Assembly: GCA_030789695.1 (NCBI GenBank)
Contig: CM061141.1
Span: 328,461,938 to 328,525,937, forward strand
Length of the DNA: 64,000 nt
Reading direction: 5' to 3'
From: Scilla litardierei
Lineage: Eukaryota; Streptophyta; Magnoliopsida; Asparagales; Asparagaceae
Shown here in pieces: positions 1 through 11,470 of the stretch. The translations under genes and the position numbers were made by a program. Numbering within the stretch: the stretch's first letter is position 1; every line of letters starts with the position of its first letter. Below the pieces are notes generated by a model. That model did no database searches, had not been told where the DNA came from, and saw nothing but the letters and a program-made list of their open reading frames with translations.

Positions 1-675
1 TCAAAGGGGAAGATTTTAGGGTTTTGGGTCGTGTTGAGGAAGAAGAAAACGTTTGGGTTGGGTTTAAATAGGATGGGCTGACGGCTGCCCAGAAATTAGG
101 GTTTTAACACAGGTTAGTCGGTCAAAGAGCAACCACTGACCGACTAGTTTGGCAACTAGTCGGTCGGTCGACCAACGCAGACCGACTAAGTGTAAACAGT
201 AACTCCTGAACGAAAATAGGATTTAGAGTTAGTCGGTCCATGAACAAGCACTGACCGACTAGTTTAGCATCTAGTCGGTCGATGAACGTTGAATGAACTA
301 GTCGGTTCCAGTTGATTTCCTGACCGACTAAATTGGAATCTAGTCGGTCGGTCGATCTTCTTGAACCAACTAACATGCACGAAAAGTGCCGATTCGAAGC
401 GCGAAGCTTCGGGAAGATTTCTATAGCTTCTAGGATCGATTTATACTCCAAGATATGATCGATATGAAGCTCGTCACGAGTGACTTACTCCGAGTTCAAT
501 GATTCTAAGGAAGAAGCTAGAAGATCGCATGAAAAGGAATGAAAACAAAAGCTAGGAAATCTCAACGAGATGAATGAAAGCGAGAACTATGGAAATGGAA
601 ACCACACAAGGAGAGAACCCACCATCGCAAGCAAAACACACTGATAATCCAATCATACAAAAACCAGTCGTTACA
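1..675 (-). repeat. Left LTR of element A, truncated by window start
   Basis: This is the last part (in + reading) of the LTR seen complete at 4781-7193. It holds several GACCGACTAG/CTAGTCGGTC inverted repeats (about 115-350). The reading frame at 122-451 on the minus strand is a by-product of this repeat and is not a gene. Confidence 0.8.
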
Positions 676-3600
676 TCCTACCCACCTTAGAATAAAGTCC
701 GTCCTCGGACTTTCTAACATTCATATAGTCGCTCTGGTAACTACCCTCAACCAATTTCACATCATAAATTCAACCAAGTATTTTCATTTCGAGTGCTTAT
801 ATATATGCACTAGAAATCCAATATTACTACTACTCACATATTTTCACGCACATAGTACACTCATACTTATTATAGTCAATCAATTTCATACACGTATTTC
901 AATCACAAATATATAGTTAATATATTTATACAACAATAAACACTTATTACTTACTATAAGAAAATAACCAAGCCTCTCTTATTTGAAAATAATTTCACAT
1001 TTGTTTAGTCATTCAAGTACATGCAAATATTTCACCATATTTTCACCTCACATATAGTCCTATAACCATATATTGGTATAGCCACCCACAATCGTGTGCG
1101 TAACACAACCAAGCACAAGTAACTCAAACACCATACATACGTCATTCATCACTATTCACCACCACATACAATTTATACCAAAGTACATAGAGTATACCCA
1201 CTCAAGCTTGAGTGAGACTCAAATCATAACAGGACATTTATATGCGTAACACAGTAACCATACACATACCAATACCACTCCAAGGCATACACATCCACGT
1301 ATCACATATTTTCACACCATATCCATCCATTTATAATTACCATATCAACACATCTACTACATACAAGTTTACGAGATGCAATAGTCGGGTATACCTCCTG
1401 ATATACACGCATACAACATCTCATAAAACAAGTGGTACCAATCAAAATTATCATTCTGCCATCACACGTATATCACATCATACTCAAGCAGAAAATTACC
1501 TACACACAACATACAAATGCCAACACCCATACCACTATATACACACCATGAAATCAACACTACGACGACATAACCACTTAACTAATAGGCCCACCAAACT
1601 ACAACGAGGTTGACACAGGCAACGACAAGCTCTATGGGCTAGACAAAAGGAAAGAACCGAACCTAGATCATGACGAATAGAAAGATCGAAAAACATGGGT
1701 TCAGCAAGGACGAAGATAAGGAGCCAAATTTGGTTAGGGGAAACAGGGTAAGACTGTGAATGTTTAGGTGGAGAGAAAGATGCAATGATACCCTTGAAGA
1801 ATACGTAAAGAAGGTAGTGTAAACAACATAGGTTAAAATACGTGAATTTGAAAACCGTTGTACTTCAAAAAGTCGTGTCCTCGTTTGTATAAAATTATTT
1901 AGAGGTCGATAAACAAGTTGTTGGAAAACGAGTTTGAGACGAATATACGTAATAAGAGGTAAAGTGGTTTATTGGCTTATATAAAATCATCATGAGGAAA
2001 AAGGAGATCATTTACTCGAACATTAAAACATAGGTCAGAAATGTTATGCGGCAGTAATCTAAAAATTTTGGAAAAGTTTTGAGATTCGAAGATTGAAATC
2101 AGATCAAGTATAGTGTGGAGAATCTAAGCGCATGCTAAAGGTTTTCCAAATCTTAAAACTGAAGAGAAATCCCAAATAAACCATATCAAAAATACTTTTA
2201 GAGAAATCCGGATTTGCCAACAAAATTGATTTATATAAGATATTAATGTACGAGCAAAACGAACGTGGTACCGATATATAAAAATAATTGAAGTCACATT
2301 TTAGAAACTATCTTAAAAGTGTGTATGGTGAATGGAAGATAATATCTTAGTAGCATGGAAAGAGAAAAGGATATTTAAACCCATCAATTTAGTATTAAAA
2401 CTTTTAAACCGTTTTATGAAGGGTCTAAGTCAGTAATGATTTCGAAATAGTAATTTGTTTTTTTTATATACACGAAAATCCGAAACATGGAAAATGTTGA
2501 GCATAAAATCGACTTGCTAAAAGCCGAAGTCCAAAGGGACTTGAAAAGTTTATTATGAGTAAGCATGAGGTGTTTTCGAATAAAATTTTAATGGCACAAG
2601 TAAGAAAACAATTTATGAATCGAGTTAGGAAAATAGAAATACGGTTCAGAATGAAATTGGTATATGAAAAGGGACAAGACATTTATATCGATACAAAGGT
2701 ATATGTAGAAAATATTATAAACTTCTAATCTAAAAATCTCAACACAAGTTTCGATATTTAAAAACATAAATAATTTAAGTCGGCGAAGGAGTATGAAACC
2801 TTACATATATCAAAAGTGTTTCGAACAAATTTAAACTTAACGAAAGAAGAAGATCGAAGATACTTTTAGGGAAACAAGGATTCGCCAAAAGAATGTGTTG
2901 GTATATAAAAACTTTTGAAGTACGAGTACGACGAACCTATAATTGATATATACAAAATTAGTTGAAGTCCATTCAGTTTTGGAAAAATACCCCTAAAGGT
3001 ATGTAAGATAAGTGGTTAAAATAAATTTCTGTATTTAGGAAAAATGGACGGTATATCGAACCATCAGGATGGCAAATAAGTTAAAAAATCGAAATGCAAA
3101 AGATACATTGTTAGAAAAATAGTGCAAGATAGTAATTTTAAGATTACGGCCAAAAGTCTTCAAAATTCAAGAACGACTTTGAACTCCATCGAAATTTAGG
3201 GAGACATTTTTAAAGAAGTTTAGAACAAATTTAAATTGAGTGAAACTTCAAATAAGGAAAGCATTCGATAATAACTTTGGAAGAATCAAGATTTGCAACG
3301 GAAAGCATTTGAAAGATCAAGGATAATTGGAATGAGGTGGTCATGTGAATTGAGGACAAGGGAGTGGTTACGGAAACGTAATTTTCCAAAAATTTGTAGT
3401 CGGGAAAATGTTTGAACACAACTTGATTTGTTGAAAACTGAAATCATCTGTGACTTAAAAGTATATTAAGGGAGCGCGACGAGTCATTTGAATATCATAA
3501 ATAAGAAGGAAAATTCATAAATCGAATTTGGAAAATAGAATTGCAGCTCATGATTAAATCGATTTATGAAAAGGGACAAGATATTCAAATAGGTATGAAA

Positions 3601-4780
3601 GGTATAGGCTGTAAAACATTATAAAACAGTAATCAAAATCTCGTCAAAACTTTCGAATTTCAAAAATCAATTTAAGTCAACGAAAGAGTACGAGATATAA
3701 GTATACATATAACAATTGAAATTCCATTTAGCTTAGAAAAGATTTTAAAGTATGTCATGCGATTAAAATGGGTCTCATAGTTAGAAAATGGTACATTGAA
3801 TTCTCCCAAAATAGTATTGGAGTCTTTAAACCGAAATGCCACAATATAGACAAGAAAATGGTTACGAGATAGCAATTATAATTACAACTATTAGACTCCG
3901 AAATCTACAAGGAATTTTGACTCAATCGAAAAGTGAGAAATTCAAGTATATACGTAGCGGGTTTAAAACAAAATTTAAACTTAACGAAAACTTTTAATAA
4001 GGGAAATCGAAAATATCTTTAAAAGAAATTAAGCCTTGCCAAAGGGGACATTCGAAGGATCAACGATAATAGTAAGGAGGGGATCATGTGAATCGAGGGC
4101 AATGAATGTGGTTGGGTGAGGCATGCACCTAAATCACAATGCAAGAAAACCATGATGAAGATCTACGGTCAGTAACACCAAAGTGTAGTGACCAGGAAAG
4201 ATTGAATCAGGGGGTTCTAATCATCTGGTTAACTAAAGGCCAAGGGATTTGGTCGGATAATCAATACATAAATATGCCTAGGTTATGACTTAGGAAAATC
4301 TACGGAAACTCCTACGGTCAACCAGCTAAAGATTATGGAACTAAGCGCTAAGACTCTCTAGGGCTAGACAGCGATGAAATGAGTCCAGCTGGGTCCGAAA
4401 TCGATGAACCCAAGCGAACGGCTAAAGAAATCCTAGGAATCTATCATGGTCAGGGCTAGACAGGAACCACTAAGGTAACTCTTAAGACTATCATAGCGAT
4501 CACTAGCATGGAGTCTAACTAACAATCAAGGATCCCTAACTAGCAAGCACAAACTTCTAACTAAGTCTCACTATAGTCCTGACCTAATGGATTTCCTACC
4601 AAGCTAGGACAGGTGCTCTAACACGCCTACTAGCCACCTAAGGCATATGAACACTAAAAACTTAGACTCCGGGCTTGTAACTTGGATGTTCTAATTCATT
4701 TAATGGACATTCTATAATTATTATTGTTGTTCCGATAGTTCGCATTTGCAAATGGACCTGCATGGGCCACCACTACAGCC
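676..4780 (-). mobile_element. Internal region of element A, non-coding
   Basis: AT-rich sequence with no recognisable gag, protease, RT, RNase H or integrase in any frame. The stretch 676-690 is the presumed polypurine tract in reverse complement. About 760-1620 is rich in CA/TA words with only weak structure. From about 2160 to 4130 it consists of diverged tandem repeats (separate entry). From 4140 to 4780 I see only unique, mildly AT-rich sequence. Confidence 0.6.
2160..4130. repeat. Diverged long tandem repeats inside element A
   Basis: Similar blocks recur about 670-910 bp apart. A block with 'ttttagagaaatccggattt' (about 2195) recurs at about 2863. A block with 'gaaaagggacaaga' (2667) recurs at 3567. 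A block with 'tcatgtgaattgaggac' (about 3340) recurs at about 4085. 'aaatttaaacttaacgaaa' occurs near 2829 and 3971 and, diverged, at 3228. Copies differ by many substitutions and indels, so the array is old. Confidence 0.6.
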
Positions 4781-5400
4781 TGTCACGCCCCGCTTCCCAA
4801 AAATGTGGAGGCGAGACGTGAGAAGGTCCGCACAAACTTGAAGCCGTGAAGCTCCAAGTCTGATAAGCGTATAAAAACACTTATTATGGCAAGTCCTTGC
4901 AAAGCGAAACGAAACAACAATGATAATAAGGAAACGAGACGACATTTCATTGAATATCCAAATGTCCATAAACAAATTACAATATCGCAGAAAAGCCACC
5001 AGGCTAAAGGAAAAAGAGTCTAAGGCCCAACATGGCCAACAAGGAATAACATACATACAAGGGTGCCACGCACCGACAACTAACAGGAATCCTAAAACAT
5101 AAAGGGAAACTCAACAAGTCACCGGTGTCCACAAGACTCCTCCTCAGCAAACACAACGTCCTCTGCAACAAGCTCTGGCTCGGCAACTAACATGCGACAC
5201 CCAAAGAGAAAGGGGCACATGTCAGCAAGTCTGAAAAGACTTGAGCAAGGAAACTGAAAGGAAGACAACTAGCAACCTAGCAGTTATAGTATTAAGCAAT
5301 GACATGACAGTTAAGTATGATGCAACAGTTTAAAAGAGAGGCAAGCACGCACGATGTAGCAAAAGCTACCAAATCACTAATCACTTATCATTTAACACTT

Positions 5401-5640
5401 AGTGCATAGAGAGTCCACCTGCTGGCCAGCTCGTGGCTCAGTCCGCTTATCTCTATCACTATTAATCACTTGCCACTGTTTATCACTTAGTGCATAGAGA
5501 GTCCACCTGCTGGCCAGCTCGTGGCTCAGGCCGCTTATCTCTATCACTATTAATCACTTGTGCACTAGAGAGTCCACCTGCTGGCCGGAGTGGCGGATCA
5601 GGCCAACTCGGGGCTCAGTCCGCTTATCTCTTACCCCACC
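5401..5640. repeat. Tandem repeat, about 90-bp unit, three copies
   Basis: The block 'agagagtccacctgctggcc' followed by 'cagtccgcttatctctatca' begins at about 5407, 5496 and 5568. The third unit carries an insertion. All lie inside the LTR of element A. The overlapping short frames on both strands are artefacts of this repeat. Confidence 0.85.
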
Positions 5641-6589
5641 CATATGTGTCGAGCGTTGGGATTTCCAACTCACTGTGCTCGCATCTGGAACACGAGCCAG
5701 GAAGTGTATTTGGCATAGGGGTGCACCTAGCCGGTATCCGAGCGTTGGGGTTAGCAACTCATTATGCTCGCTTCTGGTCACGAGCCAGGAACTATCAGTT
5801 TTGTAGCGTGAGCTACACATTCACGATGAACAATCGATGTATGCAATGTCATGAACAGATATTCGCGTACCGTTAATTGTATTTAAACGTGACAGGCAAA
5901 ATGCAATGACATGAACAATATTCGCGTACCGTTAATTGTAATTAAACATGACATACAAGCATGATAGGGGTGACGGACCGAGCTTCGTTGTCAAGCTAGG
6001 TCAATGGCGTCTAGACGGCTATCCTTTCACCGTCTAGTCTCTTTTACGCTAAAACAAGGAAATGGCCTAAGACATGGCCCAAATCAAGAGATGCAAGTTT
6101 CACTTGCCTAGCACCGAGGAAGACGATCACGAAGGTTCGTCTCACGAACGCTAATCTACGGGGAAATCGCTGCTATGGGGGAAACAAACACCAAACAACA
6201 TGAAATTTATTAGGGTTTCATAAAATTATAAATATGTTATAAAAACAACGGTAGATCGATTTCTTACCGAGAGGAGGCGGAAGAAACACTCCGGAGAACC
6301 CTAGGATCAGATCTGGAAAAGATTGGAGAAGTTTGGGGAAACTAGGGTTTTTGGGGGATTTGGGGATTTGATGGGATTTTAGGGAAGATGAGAGGTAGAT
6401 AGGGTGAATGGATGGTTTGGATGATGGATTTAGGGCTTGGAATGAAGGATTGAAGCTTGGAGGAAGATGGGGGCTCAAAGGGGAAGATTTTAGGGTTTTG
6501 GGTCGTGTTGAGGAAGAAGAAAACGTTTGGGTTGGGTTTAAATAGGATGGGCTGGCGGCTGCCCAGAAATTAGGGTTTTAACACAGGTT

Positions 6590-6880
6590 AGTCGGTCAAA
6601 GAGCAACCACTGACCGACTAGTTTGGCAACTAGTCGGTCGGTCGACCAACGCAGACCGACTAAGTGTAAACAGTAACTCCTGAACGAAAATAGGATTTAG
6701 AGTTAGTCGGTCCATGAACAAGCATTGACCGACTAGTTTAGCATCTAGTCGGTCGATGAACGTTCTTAAACCGACTAAGAGTAAACAGTAACTCCTGAAT
6801 AATTGATTGAATGAACTAGTCGGTTCCAGTTGATTTCCTGACTGACTAAATTGGAATCTAGTCGGTCGGTCGATCTTCTT
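6590..6880. repeat. GACCGACTAG/CTAGTCGGTC hairpin cluster in element A LTR
   Basis: Several inverted repeats with arms GACCGACTAG and CTAGTCGGTC lie here, each with a short loop (for example about 6612-6640 and 6727-6755). The same cluster occurs at 115-350. A related cluster, reversed on the + strand, is in the solo LTR at 31340-31800 and 39320-39380. Confidence 0.85.
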
Positions 6881-7193
6881 GAACCAACTAACATGCACGA
6901 AAAGTGCCGATTCGAAGCGCGAAGCTTCGGGAAGATTTCTATAGCTTCTAGGATCGATTTATACTCCAAGATATGATCGATATGAAGCTCGTCACGAGTG
7001 ACTTACTCCGATTTCAATGATTCTAAGGAAGAAGCTAGAAGATCGCATGAAAAGGAATGAAAACAAAAGCTAGGAAATCTCAACGAGATGAATGAAAGCG
7101 AGAACTATGGAAATGGAAACCACACAAGGAGAGAACCCACCATCGCAAGCAAAACACACTGATAATCCAATCATACAAAAACCAGTCGTTACA

Positions 7194-7890
7194 ATCCCCG
7201 ATCCTGTAATCCTTGCCACTGCCCTCATTGCCTGCAGCCGCATCGGAAATATTCAATTTGGTGAAGCAATCCATTCCTGCATTTCACACAATAACATCCA
7301 GACTGATGCCCGCCTTCAAACGGCTCTCATTACCATGTACTCCAACTGTGGCTTGATGGAAACTGCACGACAACTCTACGGTGAGCTCTTACTAAGGAAC
7401 CCTGTCGCATCCGCTGCCCTGGTAGTTGGTTATGCAAATCTCGGCCAGATCGACATAGCCCGCTCTGTCTTTGATTCGATCACTGACAAAGACCTTTTTG
7501 CTTGGAGCGCGATGATGTCCGGTTACGCAGAGAGTGATCGACCCACTGAAGCCCTCAGATTATTCAATGAGATGCGGCTCTCTGGTGTTTGTCCTGACCA
7601 GATTACGATGCTGAGTGTCATATCAGCTTGTGCCAATTTGAGTGCACTTGTCCAAGCACAGTCGGTTCATAACTATGTCGACATTAATGATTTCAATCGG
7701 GTCGTCGGTGAATAATGCACTTATTGACATGTTTTCAAAATGTGGTTCTTTGATGACCGCGAGAGAAATTTTCTATGAAATGCCGAACAGAAACGTCATC
7801 AGTTGGACAGCTATGAGTACCGGTCTTACAATGCATGGTGAGGGACAGCCGCAATCAGCCTCTTCGACCACATGAAGGAAAAATCGAAGG
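7194..7890 (+). pseudogene. PPR gene fragment, family F copy 1
   Basis: It encodes part of a PLS-type pentatricopeptide-repeat protein. The parent family are organelle RNA-binding proteins. Typical PPR signatures are visible: ITMYSNCGLMETARQLY, VVGYANLGQIDIARSVFDS, MMSGYAESDRPTEALRLFNEM and [20 protein letters not shown]. It matches 13619-14315 of the other copy with scattered substitutions and one codon difference (DKDLFAW against DKKDLIAW). It begins abruptly at the edge of element A and has no start codon of its own. A frameshift near 7708 puts NALIDMF in another frame, and the same shift is present in the other copy. Homology ends shortly after LFDHMKEKSKGP. No complete PPR protein can be made from it. 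Confidence 0.85.
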
Positions 7891-7978
7891 GACCCTAAGA
7901 ATACCGAACTTGCGCCATGGGTGGCCAGATTCTATGCAAGGTCGGCTACACGCATTTACGTCCGGACTTTCGCGCACA

Positions 7979-8387
7979 GATCTTGAAGACTTCCGGGGCA
8001 GCTCGTCTGATCGCCACCCAAACTGGAGAGAAAAAATACGGGGGAGGCTTTGGCCAATCTGTACCCGCGATCTTGAAGACCTCCGGGGCAGCTCGTCAGC
8101 TCGCCACCCAAACTGGAGGGGAAAAATGCGGGGGAGGCTTTGGCCAATCTGTACCCGCGATCTTGAAGACCTCCGGGGCAGCTCGTCAGGTCGCCACCCA
8201 AACTGGAGGGGAAAAATGCGGGGGAGGCTTTGGCCAATCTGTACCCGCGATCTTGAAGACCTCCGGGGCAGCTCGTGAGCTCGCCACCCAAACTGGAGAG
8301 GAAAAATGCGGGTGAGGCTTTGGCCAATCTGTACCCGCGATCTTGAAGACCTCCGGGACAGCTCGTCAGCTCGCCACCCACAAAGGT
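7979..8387. repeat. 90-bp minisatellite, 5 units
   Basis: Units start at 7979, 8069, 8159, 8249 and 8339, each beginning 'gatcttgaagac' and containing 'gccacccaaactggag' and 'aggctttggccaatctgtac'. The period is exactly 90 bases and the last unit is partial. Because 90 is a multiple of three and the unit has few stops, long frames appear on both strands; these are artefacts. A longer array of the same unit is at 14406-15350. Confidence 0.95.
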
Positions 8388-8649
8388 CACCGCTCCACCT
8401 CTGATACATGTCTATGTTTCGGCTAACGCACTTTGTGTTTCTATGATAAGAGAGGTCTAGTCCAAGGTCGGCATTATTGCCTGGGGTGGCCAACCTCGCC
8501 ACCCCCAAAATTCGGGACATGCCTACAAGCTGGATCCCCGATAGGTCGTCCGGGCTTATGGAGCTCACTACCAGCCAAGATGTACGAAGAATTGATATGT
8601 CTTCCGAGCTAGGCCGGGCTTCCGTCTCAAGCTCGAATGACGGGGCAAT

Positions 8650-9689
8650 TGTTACGACCTAAAGATCGTGATACTCCGACCTTCCATCCAAGCCCGCCAG
8701 ACACACAGCCAGCTCGTCCCTCCGTCCCATCCTCACAGGTTATCACTTGTTCCCCCTAGCCCGCTCGTCGCTCATCAACCCCGAAGTCCGCCTCGACTAG
8801 TGGGATGGGCACACTTCGCCCCGAACCTCGCCGGTTGGGCGCCCGCTTCCCTTCGAGCCTGCCCGGCGTACAATCGGGTCGTTCGTCATCTACCTAGAGC
8901 GACCAAGTTACTCATGTGCGGCCTCGCTCCTCAGACGCAACTCGACGACCCTTTGGCTCATTGGACACGACTAACAACCTAGTACAAGGACGCCACTGAC
9001 ACTTTCGCCGCACGACAACCTGACAAGGCACCCCCTGGCCGCTGCGTCCCCTGACCGCTGGTGCTTTCGGCTCTGACATCATGACAAAAGCACCTCGTGC
9101 CGTTGCGTCGTCTGAAAAAAGCATGGCTGACACGCCAGATTCTGAGATCCACGTCCGAAGCTTCCGCTGACAGATGAGCCAGCCCAGCATGCACAGTCAG
9201 CATGCCAGGTCAGCCACACGCAACCGCCCCCGACAGGTATAAATACCTCCTTTACCTCCCTCGAGGGGTGAGGGGGGAGGTTAGCAAATTCACTCCCAAT
9301 CTCATTATTCACACACAAGGGCAAATGTCTTCCATATCTTTGTTCTTCCACAATCGATAGCTCGTCACGTACGGCCGACTCACTCTTAATCCGACCTGCG
9401 TGCCTAGCCCCCGCTTTAAGTTCTATCACTGACTTAGGCATCGGAGAGGCTAAGGGTTGGACCTCAACCCGGCCTTTCTGACCAGCTGTTCCTCGTGCAG
9501 GCGAGCTCGTCTCAATTGGTCGTGCTCAACTCCAACCACTGGTAGTGCGACAGGCGAGGAGCAAAGTCCTGGAGAAATCCGTTTCGCGGTCAGCCCTCAT
9601 AGTGCGCTCAGCCTCTTCACTACACTAACCACCGTGCCCTTGGTTTCCCTTAATACAAATTTATTGTACGCGAGTTTTACCTCGCAACA
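8650..9689 (+). repeat. 3' LTR of family F copy 1 (1,040 bp)
   Basis: Starts TGTTACGACC and ends CCTCGCAACA. It matches the LTRs at 10432-11470 and 15518-16544 and, more distantly, the solo LTRs at 62240-63462 and 47863-48963 (reversed). A TATA box (TATAAATA, 9238-9245) marks the promoter. No coding sequence. Confidence 0.93.
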
Positions 9690-10431
9690 AATCCTAAGCA
9701 AAATCCTAATTCTTCTCTTTTTTATTAAAATTCTTTCATATGTAGAACTTATTTTGATCTCCATGATAGAGTTACATATGGGTTTCGTGGAGAATTTGAG
9801 GGTTTTGCTGGATGATTTGGGGAAAAAGGTGATAACTTAGGGTTCTTGGCTTCGCACCAAGGATTCTATGGCTTCGCACCAAGGAAGAGTGGAGCTTTCA
9901 CAGGCGAGGGAACCTTTCACAGGTTTTGAAAGAATTTCTCTCTTTTCATTCATTCGTTGATTGATTAAACTAACAAGTATAGTGGCCTTTATATACGCTA
10001 ACAGCCCAACACTTCTCCTAACCCATTCGATTTGGGACTAAACTCACCCAAAAGACTAAAACTCATAAACACTCAAAATTAAATAAAGACTCAAACTAGA
10101 TATTAAAATAAAATTACAATTTTGTTCCCTATCAAAATTCTTGACAAAGTCAAACTTTCAAAATAAATAAATAATAAATCCTAATCAAAATCCTAATTCT
10201 TCTCTTTTTTATTAAAATTCTTTCATATGTAGAACTTATTTTGATCTCCATGATAGAGTTACATATGCATGTAGCTTGCTCCACATTAAATCTCTTCTGG
10301 TTAGAGAGAACTTGTCCTTCAGTTTTGAAATAGTGCAATATAAAGAAATGCTAGTAACCATTTCAAAAGTAAGGAACCAACAACGATAAGAACAAATATA
10401 AGAAAAGACACGGTACTTACCGGTTTATAGG
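9690..10431. other. AT-rich spacer with an 89-bp direct repeat
   Basis: Sequence between two family F copies, without a gene. About 9691-9778 repeats nearly exactly at about 10177-10265 ('aaaatcctaattcttctctt' through 'gatagagttacatatg'), and a more diverged copy lies at about 18655-18755. A short tandem pair 'tggcttcgcaccaagga' is at 9848-9885. It looks like old repeat debris. Confidence 0.6.
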
Positions 10432-11470
10432 TGTTACGACCTAAAGATTATGATACTCCAACCTTCCATCTAAGCCGCCAGACACACAGCCAGCTCGCCC
10501 CTCCGTCCCATCCTCGCAGGTTAATCACTTGTTCCCCACTAGCCCGCTCGTCGCCCATCAACCCTGAAGTCCGCCTCGACTAGTGGGAAGGGCGTACTTC
10601 GCCCCGAACCTCGCCGGTTGGGTGTCCGCTTCCCTTCGAGCCCGCCAGGCGTACAATCGGGTCGCCCGTCATCTACCTAGAGCGACCAAGTTACTCATGT
10701 GCGGCCTCGCTCCTCAGACGCACCTCGACGATCCTTTGGCTCATTGGACACGACAAACAACCTAGTACAAGGACTCAACTGACACTTTCGCCGCACGCCA
10801 ACCTGACAAGGCGCCCCCTGGCCGCTGCGTCCCCTGACCGCTGGTGCTTTCGGCTCTGACATCCTGACAAAAGCACCCCTGGCCGTTGCGCCGTCTGACA
10901 AAAGCATGGATGACACGCCAGATTCTGAGATCCACGTCCGAAGCTTCCACTGACAGATGATCCAGCTCAGCACGCCCAGTCAGCATGCCAGGTTAGCCAC
11001 ACGCAACCGCCCCCGACAGGTATAAATACCCCCTTTACCTCCCTCGAGGGGGAGGGGGATGTTGGCAAATTCACTCGCAATCTCATTATTCACACACAAG
11101 GGCAAAGGTCTTCCATATCTTTGTTCTTCCACAACCGATAGCTCGTCACGTACGGCCGACTCACTCGTAGTCCGACCTGCGTGCCTAGCCCCCGCTTTAA
11201 GTCCTATCACTGACTTAGGCATCGGAGAGGCTAAGGGTTGGACCCCAACCCGGCCTTTCTGACCAGCTGCTCCTCGTGCATGCGAGCTCGTCTCAATTGG
11301 TCGTGCTCGACTCCAACCACTGGCAGTGCGACAGGAAAGGAGCAAAGTCCTGGAGAAACCCGTTCCGTGGTCAGCCCTCATAGTGCGCTCAGCCTCTTCA
11401 CTACACGAACCACCGTGCCCTTGGTTCCCCATAATACAAATTCATTGTACGCGAGTTTTACCTCGCAACA
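10432..11470 (+). repeat. 5' LTR of the complete family F element
   Basis: 1,039 bp from TGTTACGACC to CTCGCAACA. TATA box TATAAATA at 11021-11028. It is preceded by TSD ATAGG and followed by the primer-site-like sequence. The short frames in both directions across it are non-coding. Confidence 0.95.

Larger units (their letters stand above)
1..7193 (-). mobile_element. Element A: large LTR retrotransposon, no coding capacity, cut by window start
   Basis: Positions 1-675 repeat at 6475-7193 almost base for base, apart from about 44 extra bases near 6777-6820 in the second copy. I read these as the ends of two LTRs of a minus-strand element. The right LTR runs from TGTCACGCC at 4781 to GTTACA at 7193, and the left one ends at GTTACA at 675. 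Read on the minus strand, the sequence before the left LTR is a purine-rich tract (TAAGGTGGGTAGGA) followed by TGTAACGAC, the usual polypurine tract/LTR junction of plant Ty3/Gypsy elements. The 4.1-kb interior has no gag or pol reading frame, so this is a LARD-like non-autonomous element. It sits inside the PPR sequence of the family F copy at 7194-9689. The expected TSD is ATCCC (7194-7198); its partner lies left of the window. I see no convincing primer-binding site. Confidence 0.75.
4781..7193 (-). repeat. Right LTR of element A (2,413 bp; 5' LTR in element orientation)
   Basis: It starts TGTCACGCCCC and ends GTCGTTACA (TG...CA). Internal structure: a roughly 90-bp tandem repeat at 5401-5640, a duplicated 55-60-bp block at about 5690-5800 ('cacgagccaggaa'), a near-perfect tandem pair at about 5840-5950 ('attcgcgtaccgttaattgt'), and the GACCGACTAG hairpin cluster at 6590-6880. 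The last 719 bases match 1-675. Confidence 0.75.
7194..9689 (+). mobile_element. Family F retrotransposon carrying a PPR fragment, right part only
   Basis: This is the 3' part of a second copy of the element complete at 10432-16544. In order it has the PPR fragment, the 90-bp minisatellite (5 units), about 260 bp of shared sequence ending in a short G-rich tract (GACGGGGCAAT), and the 3' LTR (8650-9689). Its left half is missing because element A inserted in the PPR sequence. The left half should lie to the left of element A, outside the window. The base after the LTR is 9690, so its TSD should be AATCC. Confidence 0.85.

Noticed and set aside
7092..7715. 207-codon frame with an ATG start and PPR motifs
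   Set aside because: Its first 34 codons are the end of an LTR, and the PPR part starts only at 7194. It is a chance fusion at an insertion boundary.
7855..8568. 237-codon minus-strand frame of 30-residue repeats
   Set aside because: Produced by the 90-bp minisatellite, whose length is a multiple of three. It differs in length with unit number and runs into the LTR.
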